Made by a program: the position numbers and the translations under genes
Origin: an uncultured Clostridia bacterium
Lineage (GTDB): Bacteria; Bacillota; Clostridia; Christensenellales; Aristaeellaceae
Reading direction: 5' to 3'
NCBI GenBank assembly: GCA_944363005.1
Contig: CALVTV010000072.1
Span: 1 to 7,366 of the forward strand
DNA length: 7,366 nucleotides
Part shown: positions 1 to 6,149 of the stretch, in pieces
How the letters are laid out: each line of letters begins with the position of its first letter
How positions within the stretch are numbered: position 1 is the stretch's first letter
Notes under the pieces: model-generated
What the model saw: only the letters and a program-made list of their open reading frames with translations
Database searches by the model: none
Told to the model about the DNA's origin: nothing

Positions 1-44
1 TTCTCAGATAAAAACGAGCTATAAGCGCGAGGCGAAGAAGGGGT

Positions 45-93
45 CTGGGGACTGGTCCCCAGGCTAGGGGGATGGGGGATGAAATCCCCCATC
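45..93. repeat. Two adjacent perfect G/C-rich inverted repeats
   Basis: The first hairpin is the 18-bp palindrome CTGGGGACTGGTCCCCAG at 45-62. The second has arms GATGGGGGAT (71-80) and ATCCCCCATC (84-93), ten perfect pairs around a GAA loop. Only eight bases separate them. Neither is followed by a T tract on either strand, so they do not look like ordinary intrinsic terminators. Tandem hairpins of this sort resemble REP-like intergenic elements; whether further copies exist in the genome cannot be seen here. The G runs at 40-43, 47-50, 67-71 and 74-78 could alternatively form a quadruplex. Confidence 0.7.
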
Positions 94-316
94 GTTCCCA
101 TATTGCGAAGCGATTCAAGGAAAAGGAGTCAGGGAGCGAAGCGTTACCTGACGGTTGGTCATCGAATAACCCAGTTCTATTTGAGAATAGTATAATCGCG
201 TTTTTGGCGGCGAGGAATGGCAAGGCTGCCTTCAAGCGAGGGAAAAAACTTCATTCTTCGCTTCGCGCGGGTACAAAGCAGCTTTTACAAAAAATGATCG
301 AATGACGGCGTTTTTC

Positions 317-343
317 GGGAACGTTTTGCCCGCCTGCGCCGTC
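317..343 (+). promoter_or_regulatory. Candidate ECF-type promoter of the sigma/anti-sigma operon
   Basis: GGGAAC at 317-322 is followed after 17 bases by CGTC at 340-343. ECF sigma promoters commonly have an AAC-containing -35 element and a CGTC or CGTA -10 element at about this spacing. Transcription would then start near 350, giving a leader of roughly 20 bases with the strong ribosome binding site at 356-363. The position directly before an ECF sigma gene suggests autoregulation, which is common in this family. The match is by eye only, and the two boxes are short enough to occur by chance in GC-rich DNA. Confidence 0.5.
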
Positions 344-369
344 CAAAGAGTACAGGGAGGAGGTACGGC

Positions 370-936
370 ATGGAGAGCAGTTTGATCGCCGCTGCAAAGG
401 GCGGCGACGCGCTCGCGTTTGAAACGCTGATGGGCGCGTATGAACGCAAGGTCTATGGTCTATGCCTGCGCATGATGGGCAATCCCCACGACGGGGAGGA
501 CTGCGCGCAGGAAGCGATGGTGCGCATTTGGCAAAAGCTCGGGCAATACCGCGGTGACTCCGCTTTTTCCACATGGGTGTATCGCGTGACGGCGTCCTGC
601 TGCCTGGATGCGTTGCGGCGGCGCAAGCCAAACCCATCGCTGGAGGCGATGCACGAGGAGGGGTTCGACATCAAGGACGATGCGCCGACCCCGGAACAGG
701 CCCAGGAGACGAGCGAAATGGGCCGGGCGATTGCCGGAGCGCTCAAGGAGGTGCCGGAGGGGATGCGCAGCGTTTTTGTGATGCGCGACATGCACGGGCT
801 CAGTGTCGAGGACACGGCGCGGGCCCTGGGCATATCCGCCGGCACGGTCAAGTCGCGCCTCTCCCGCGCCCGGGAGAGGATCGCGCAGAGCCTGCGGGCG
901 CAGGGCATCGGCCCCGCAGGGTACAATGGGAGGTGA
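370..936 (+). CDS. ECF-family RNA polymerase sigma factor (sigma-70 family)
   Basis: The 188-residue product is an alternative sigma factor that would direct core RNA polymerase to a small regulon. Sigma region 2 spans about residues 14-86: the helix AFETLMGAYERKVYGLCLRM, the acidic motif GEDCAQEAMVRIWQKL that contacts core polymerase, and the FSTWVYRVTASCCLDALRRRK segment type used for -10 recognition and melting. An acidic linker (about 92-118) leads to region 4 at about 120-175, with a helix-turn-helix ending in GTVKSRLSRARERI (158-171), which reads the -35 box. Regions 1 and 3 are absent and the length is normal, both typical of ECF factors. The ATG at 370 is fixed by GGAGGAGG at 356-363, six bases upstream. 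The next gene, five bases after the stop, encodes the probable anti-sigma factor. The ECF subgroup cannot be assigned by eye. Confidence 0.95.
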   Translation: MESSLIAAAKGGDALAFETLMGAYERKVYGLCLRMMGNPHDGEDCAQEAMVRIWQKLGQYRGDSAFSTWVYRVTASCCLDALRRRKPNPSLEAMHEEGFDIKDDAPTPEQAQETSEMGRAIAGALKEVPEGMRSVFVMRDMHGLSVEDTARALGISAGTVKSRLSRARERIAQSLRAQGIGPAGYNGR

Positions 937-941
937 GCGGG

Positions 942-2084
942 ATGCGTTGTGAGGAATTGGAGAACATCATCTTTTCCGGTGGTGAGGTGACACCGGCCAT
1001 GCGCGAACACGCCAGGCACTGCGAGGCCTGCCGCATGTTGCTGGAGCATGCACAGGTGCTCGCCGGCGTTCGGGATGTCGATGAGGACTTGCCCGTACCG
1101 CCGTCGTTTGCTCAGGGATGGCGCAGGCGCGTGCGCATGGAAGCCGCGGCCCGCCGTCCGAAGTTGTCCGAGCGCGTGGCCGATTGGCTGGCAGGGTTTA
1201 ACCGCCGCACGATGATGCGCGGCGTGGCGCTTGCGGCCTGCGCGGTGGTGTTGCTGGGCGTGGGCTCGCAGCTGGGGCAACGGACGACGGTGAATACGGC
1301 GTATGACAACGGCGTGTCGATGGCGCAATACAACCGGTCGGCCAGTCCGAACATCGCTTACAGCGAAGAGGGCGCCTATCTTGACTCCGTGAGCGCGACG
1401 GGCGGCACAGCGACGGCGGACAGCACGCGCAAGATCGTGCGCACGGCGCAGATGGACCTCAACGTGGAGGACGTGGACGCGGTCGTGGAAAACATCCGCA
1501 CGCAGACCGAGGCCGCCGGCGGCACGGTGGATTACTGCGAGGTCAGCGGTCAGGAGGGGGAAGAACGCACGGCGTACCTGAACCTGAGCATTCCCAGTGA
1601 GGGGCTGGATGCGTTCCTGAGCGGCACGGGAAGTTTGGGCGTGGTCACACGCGAAGTCAGCCAGACATCCGATTTGACCGATCAGTATGTGGACAACGAC
1701 TCGAGACTGCAAAGCGCGCTGGCGCAAAAACAGCGCCTGGATGAGCTGTACGCGCAGGCGGAGAACATGACGGACATCATCGCCATCACCGATGCGCTCT
1801 ACGATGTGCAGTGGCAGATTGATTCCCTGACCGGCGCGAACGCGCAGATCGATACGCGCGTTGAACTCTCTCAGGTGACGGTTACGCTGAAGGAAGATCC
1901 GGCAAAGGGGCCGCAATCCGGTTTCGCAAGCCGCCTGCTGGAGAGCGCCAAGGACGGCCTCTCCTCGCTTTGGGGATTCGGCCAGAACGTCGTGCTCTTC
2001 GTGGTTTGGGCGTTGCCGTGGGCCGCTTGCCTGGCGGTGCTTGTGGGCGTCGTGTTCCTGGTTTTCAAAATCAAAAGACGTTGA
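942..2084 (+). CDS. Membrane anti-sigma factor: zinc finger plus DUF4349 domain
   Basis: The 380-residue protein probably holds the upstream sigma factor inactive at the membrane. Residues 1-35 carry an anti-sigma zinc-binding motif, H23-x3-C27-x2-C30, with C3 as a possible fourth ligand. A basic linker precedes membrane segment 1 (about 94-111, GVALAACAVVLLGVG). An extracytoplasmic region follows: a Ser/Gly/Asn-rich stretch (114-162), then a DUF4349-like domain from about 163 to 315 (starting RKIVRTAQMDLNVEDV) with a likely coiled coil at about 250-306. A second hydrophobic segment covers about 350-375 and the protein ends in the basic tail KIKRR, so both ends should be cytoplasmic. The ATG at 942 is chosen because GGGAGGTGA (928-936) sits five bases upstream, overlapping the sigma stop codon, and because the zinc finger begins there. 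Coupled translation with the sigma gene is likely. The signal it senses is unknown. Confidence 0.9.
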   Translation: MRCEELENIIFSGGEVTPAMREHARHCEACRMLLEHAQVLAGVRDVDEDLPVPPSFAQGWRRRVRMEAAARRPKLSERVADWLAGFNRRTMMRGVALAACAVVLLGVGSQLGQRTTVNTAYDNGVSMAQYNRSASPNIAYSEEGAYLDSVSATGGTATADSTRKIVRTAQMDLNVEDVDAVVENIRTQTEAAGGTVDYCEVSGQEGEERTAYLNLSIPSEGLDAFLSGTGSLGVVTREVSQTSDLTDQYVDNDSRLQSALAQKQRLDELYAQAENMTDIIAITDALYDVQWQIDSLTGANAQIDTRVELSQVTVTLKEDPAKGPQSGFASRLLESAKDGLSSLWGFGQNVVLFVVWALPWAACLAVLVGVVFLVFKIKRR

Positions 2085-2096
2085 TGAACAAACAAG

Positions 2097-2139
2097 GCTG
2101 TCGGGCCGGCGTTTTGCCGGCCCGACAGCGCATTTTTTT
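2097..2139 (+). terminator. Intrinsic terminator of the sigma/anti-sigma operon
   Basis: Thirteen bases after the anti-sigma stop codon a perfect 14-bp stem forms between GCTGTCGGGCCGGC (2097-2110) and GCCGGCCCGACAGC (2116-2129), with loop GTTTT, followed by seven T residues at 2133-2139. This is a textbook Rho-independent terminator. Read on the minus strand the same stem is followed by the T-rich CTTGTTTGTT, so it may also stop murA transcripts coming from the right; that second role is weaker. Confidence 0.93.
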
Positions 2140-2167
2140 AATATCCGCAGACGCTGGCTGCATACCC

Positions 2168-3421
2168 TTATGCCGGAGATGGGATCCGGGCCACCAGACC
2201 GCCCACGGCGCTGAGCTTCTCCTCGATGCCCACGTAACCGCGGTCGATATGCCCGCCTTCGTCGTTGACGATCGTTTCGCCTTCGGCGCACAGCCCGGCC
2301 AGGATCAGCGCCGCGCCCGCGCGCAGGTCCGTGGAGGAGACGTTTGCGCCGGTCAGGTACGGCGTGCCCTCGACGACGGCGACGCGGTTTTCCACCCGGA
2401 TGTGCGCACCCAGCCGGGAAAGTTCCGCCGCGTGCATGAACCGGTTTTCAAAGATCGTCTCCAGAAACACGCTCGTGCCCGGTGTTCGGCAGGCCACGGC
2501 CATCATCGGCGCCTGCAAGTCCGTCGGGAATCCCGGATAGACCATCGTCCGGATTTCAAAGGGCTGTTTGGCCCGGCCAAAGACCATCAGCCCGCCCTGT
2601 GTATCCTGAATATGTACGCCCGCTTCGCTCAGCTTGAACAGCAGCGAACGCAGGTGATCCGCGCGCGCACCGCGCAGCAGCAGTTCGCCGCCGGTGATCG
2701 CGCAGGCACAGGCCATCGTGCCGGCCTCCACGCGGTCCGCGATGGGCAGCCAGCTCGTGCCGTGCAGCGAAGAAACGCCTTCGATGCAGATGGTGGACGT
2801 GCCGGCGCCGGTGATGCGCGCGCCCATGGAGCTCAGGAAGGCGGAAAGGTCCACAATTTCCGGCTCCTTGGCCGCGTTTTCAATGCGCGTGATGCCCTCC
2901 GCCAGCGTGGCGGCCATCATCAGGTTTTCCGTCGCGCCCACCGACGGCATATCCAGATAGATCACCGCGCCGCGCAGGCGGCCGGTCAGCGTTACGCCGC
3001 CATGGTCGAATGTCACCTTCGCGCCGAGCGCGCTCATGCCCTTGAGGTGCTGGTCGATGGGCCGCTGGCCGATGGCGCATCCGCCCGGCAGCGGAATGCG
3101 CGCTTCGCCCAGCCGCGCCAGCAGCGGGCCGAGCACCAATACCGATGCGCGCATTTTGCGCACGTCTTCGTCGTCGTGCGGGTTCTTGAGTGCGTCGGCT
3201 TTGAGGATGAGTGCGTTGCTCTCCTGTTTGACCCGACAGCCGCAGGCGTCAAGCAGCGAGGCCAGCGTCGCGACGTCGGTCAGCTTGGGTGGCTTTTCGA
3301 TGCGCACGTCCTCGTCCGTCAAAAGCGCGCCGCACATGATGGGCAGCACTGCGTTTTTGGACGTGCTGATCGGTATTTCTCCCCGCAGGGGCGGGCTTTC
3401 GCGTACCGCATAGTGCGCCAT
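2168..3421 (-). CDS. murA: UDP-N-acetylglucosamine 1-carboxyvinyltransferase (MurA)
   Basis: MurA transfers enolpyruvate from phosphoenolpyruvate to UDP-N-acetylglucosamine in the cytoplasm, the first committed step of peptidoglycan synthesis and the target of fosfomycin. The 417 residues match the family length, and key residues fall almost exactly at E. coli numbering: K22 and N23, R91, the catalytic cysteine C115 in PGGCAIGQRPIDQHL with R120, the acid-base aspartate D301 in YPGFPTDLQAP (D305 in E. coli), R367 in DLRAGAALILAGL, and R394 in GGHIDRGY. A cysteine rather than aspartate at 115 predicts fosfomycin sensitivity, all else being equal. The segment before K22 reads ISTSKN where the family usually has ISGAKN. 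The start is fixed by a minus-strand GGAGGG (3429-3434) seven bases upstream. The gene is alone on its strand, convergent with the sigma operon and divergent from the glutamine synthetase. Whether a second murA exists elsewhere cannot be told. Confidence 0.96.
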   Translation of the reverse strand: MAHYAVRESPPLRGEIPISTSKNAVLPIMCGALLTDEDVRIEKPPKLTDVATLASLLDACGCRVKQESNALILKADALKNPHDDEDVRKMRASVLVLGPLLARLGEARIPLPGGCAIGQRPIDQHLKGMSALGAKVTFDHGGVTLTGRLRGAVIYLDMPSVGATENLMMAATLAEGITRIENAAKEPEIVDLSAFLSSMGARITGAGTSTICIEGVSSLHGTSWLPIADRVEAGTMACACAITGGELLLRGARADHLRSLLFKLSEAGVHIQDTQGGLMVFGRAKQPFEIRTMVYPGFPTDLQAPMMAVACRTPGTSVFLETIFENRFMHAAELSRLGAHIRVENRVAVVEGTPYLTGANVSSTDLRAGAALILAGLCAEGETIVNDEGGHIDRGYVGIEEKLSAVGGLVARIPSPA

Positions 3422-3654
3422 AGTCGATCCCTCCGATAGTTTCGGCTTTTGCGGCGGCGATCCCGCCTGATGGCAGAGTATGCCAGAGGCGCTTCATGTG
3501 TCCGCGCCGCCGCAGGAGGATTTTCTCCCGGATGTCTGCGGCGCATGCCCGCTCAAAAATGCAGGCAGCGCCGGATTTTGTATTTTATGCTGGAAACACG
3601 CAGCGCGCCACAGGCTGAAAAATAAAAGCGTGCGCAAACAGGAAGTCCCATGGC

Positions 3655-3680
3655 AAAAGGCGGCGCTTTCGCCGTTTTTT
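3655..3680 (+). terminator. Terminator-like hairpin upstream of the glutamine synthetase gene
   Basis: CGGCG (3661-3665) pairs with CGCCG (3670-3674) around a CTTT loop, followed by six T residues (3675-3680). The preceding AAAAGG can pair with the T run and lengthen the stem. The shape is that of a small intrinsic terminator on the plus strand, but no plus-strand gene is established upstream of it. It could end a short transcript, act as an attenuator for the downstream gene, or be fortuitous. A second CGCCGC at 3681-3686 can pair with GCGGCG (3660-3665) as an alternative. Confidence 0.4.
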
Positions 3681-3745
3681 CGCCGCGCTTCATGGAAAAT
3701 GAAAAAGTGGGCGACAGGAAGCACCAGACGATGCATGAAACGCAG

Positions 3746-3778
3746 ATTCTGAAAAAATTTGCCGTATATTCTGAAAAA
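3746..3778. repeat. 11-bp direct repeat upstream of the glutamine synthetase promoter region
   Basis: ATTCTGAAAAA occurs perfectly at 3746-3756 and 3768-3778. The start-to-start distance is 22 bp, close to two turns of B-DNA, so both copies face the same side of the helix. A shorter copy, CTGAAAAAT, is at 3615-3623. The repeats lie about 35 to 65 bp before the best promoter-like boxes, a position suited to an activator or repressor. They do not match the GlnR/TnrA box (TGTNAN7TNACA). The binding protein, if any, is unknown. Confidence 0.5.
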
Positions 3779-3811
3779 TCGAAGGCAAAATGAAGCCTTT
3801 ACAATTTCTGA

Positions 3812-3848
3812 TTGCGTTTTTTGCCCGGATGGTGTATTTTATTAAGAT
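3812..3848 (+). promoter_or_regulatory. Candidate promoter of the glutamine synthetase gene (weak)
   Basis: Two overlapping sigma-A-like pairs can be drawn: TTGCGT (3812-3817) with TATTTT (3835-3840) at 17 bp, and TTGCCC (3821-3826) with TAAGAT (3843-3848) at 16 bp. Each is only a partial match. This is the most A/T-rich stretch near the gene, and it would give a leader of about 70 bases containing a small hairpin, GCCC (3855-3858) with GGGC (3863-3866). Several alternatives nearby are little worse. Confidence 0.35.
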
Positions 3849-3925
3849 AGGCGCGCCCGAATGGGCCTGCCGCATCTTGGCCCAGGGCAAACTGGCACGG
3901 GCTTTTGCAAAAGGGAGCGACAGCG

Positions 3926-6028
<2,103 letters not shown>

Positions 6029-6030
6029 GA

Positions 6031-6112
6031 GGTCTTGAATGCGCGAAGCCAAGGCGGGCTGGTTTGGCAACCGGTCCGCGAAAGCGGCGGTGCATGAAAG
6101 CATGCGCGCCGC
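6031..6112 (+). promoter_or_regulatory. Structured spacer RNA between glutamine synthetase and glmS, family unassigned
   Basis: This spacer folds into several short, partly exclusive hairpins. CTGGTT (6059-6064) pairs with AACCGG (6069-6074). CCGC (6076-6079) and GCGG (6084-6087) enclose a GAAA tetraloop. A long arm, 6084-6096, pairs with 6101-6112 over 12 pairs with one bulged G and an AAAG loop. The second and third hairpins share 6084-6087, so they cannot form together. GGCAACC (6066-6072) and GGTGC (6089-6093) flank the GAAA hairpin, an arrangement resembling the P3 region of SAM-I/SAM-IV riboswitches. No T tract follows, so it is not a simple terminator. A regulatory element is possible, but a closing P1 helix was not found and neither neighbour is a methionine gene. 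Confidence 0.35.
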
Positions 6113-6133
6113 GATAGGATAAGTGCAGAGAAT

Positions 6134-6138
6134 GGAGG
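6134..6138 (+). promoter_or_regulatory. Ribosome binding site deciding the glmS start
   Basis: GGAGG lies eleven bases before the ATG at 6150. An in-frame ATG at 6132 overlaps this site and has no purine-rich sequence of its own at proper distance. Starting at 6150 also places cysteine at position 2, which GlmS needs as its N-terminal nucleophile after methionine removal. Both arguments select 6150. Confidence 0.85.
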
Positions 6139-6149
6139 ATATATCATCG

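Larger units (their letters stand above)
1..369. other. Non-coding region upstream of the ECF sigma factor gene
   Basis: No gene is supported here. The one open frame (72-305, plus strand, 77 codons) begins inside a perfect hairpin, has no spaced ribosome binding site (a G run abuts its ATG) and matches no family I recognise. The stretch holds two adjacent perfect hairpins (45-62 and 71-93), an imperfect hairpin (GTCAGG at 128-133 pairing with CCTGAC at 147-152), and the octamer GCGAAGCG at 105-112 and 136-143 with an inverted copy at 259-266. A perfect TATAAT at 191-196 has no acceptable -35 box at normal spacing. The candidate ECF promoter lies at 317-343. The left part may be the 3' flank of a gene outside the window or a dispersed repeat; the sequence alone does not decide. 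Confidence 0.6.
3422..3925. other. Divergent intergenic region between murA and the glutamine synthetase gene
   Basis: About 500 bases lie between the two divergent starts, with no gene I can support. The murA-proximal half is GC-rich and contains an inverted repeat, GCGCCGC (3504-3510) with GCGGCGC (3538-3544), around an inner GGAG/CTCC stem. A plus-strand frame of 90 codons (3480-3752) contains two CxxC pairs but has a poor ribosome binding site and an atypical Lys/Arg/Trp-rich end. A terminator-like hairpin lies at 3655-3680. The A/T-rich part from about 3745 to 3850 carries a direct repeat and weak promoter-like boxes. A murA promoter is expected on the minus strand, perhaps near the A/T-rich 3576-3590, but no good pair of boxes was found. 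Confidence 0.6.

Noticed and set aside
191..196. Perfect TATAAT as main promoter of the sigma operon
   Set aside because: No acceptable -35 box at 15-19 bp and no TGn extension; kept only as a note since the ECF-type boxes at 317-343 fit the gene better.
72..305. 77-codon plus-strand frame upstream of the sigma gene
   Set aside because: Its ATG lies in a perfect hairpin arm with a G run directly against it and no spaced ribosome binding site; no family recognised.
573..941. In-frame upstream extension of the anti-sigma gene
   Set aside because: It overlaps the sigma gene out of frame and reads as low-complexity Gly/Arg/Ala; the ATG at 942 has a clear ribosome binding site and begins the zinc-finger domain.
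453..2291. Minus-strand open frame of 612 codons opposite the sigma/anti-sigma genes
   Set aside because: Arg/His-rich low-complexity translation with no recognisable domain, antisense to two well-supported genes and across their terminator; typical of GC-rich antisense frames.
1970..3439. Plus-strand open frame of 489 codons opposite murA
   Set aside because: It starts inside the anti-sigma gene, crosses the terminator, and is antisense to a MurA with all catalytic residues.
3746..3850. GlnR/TnrA-type site upstream of the glutamine synthetase
   Set aside because: No TGTNAN7TNACA match was found in the region; the repeats present have a different sequence and are direct rather than inverted.
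3905..3925. TTG at 3905 as start of the glutamine synthetase
   Set aside because: It lies upstream of the GGGAG ribosome binding site; ATG at 3926 has proper spacing.
6132..6149. ATG at 6132 as start of glmS
   Set aside because: It would add six residues before the catalytic cysteine, which must be N-terminal after methionine removal, and would overlap the ribosome binding site.
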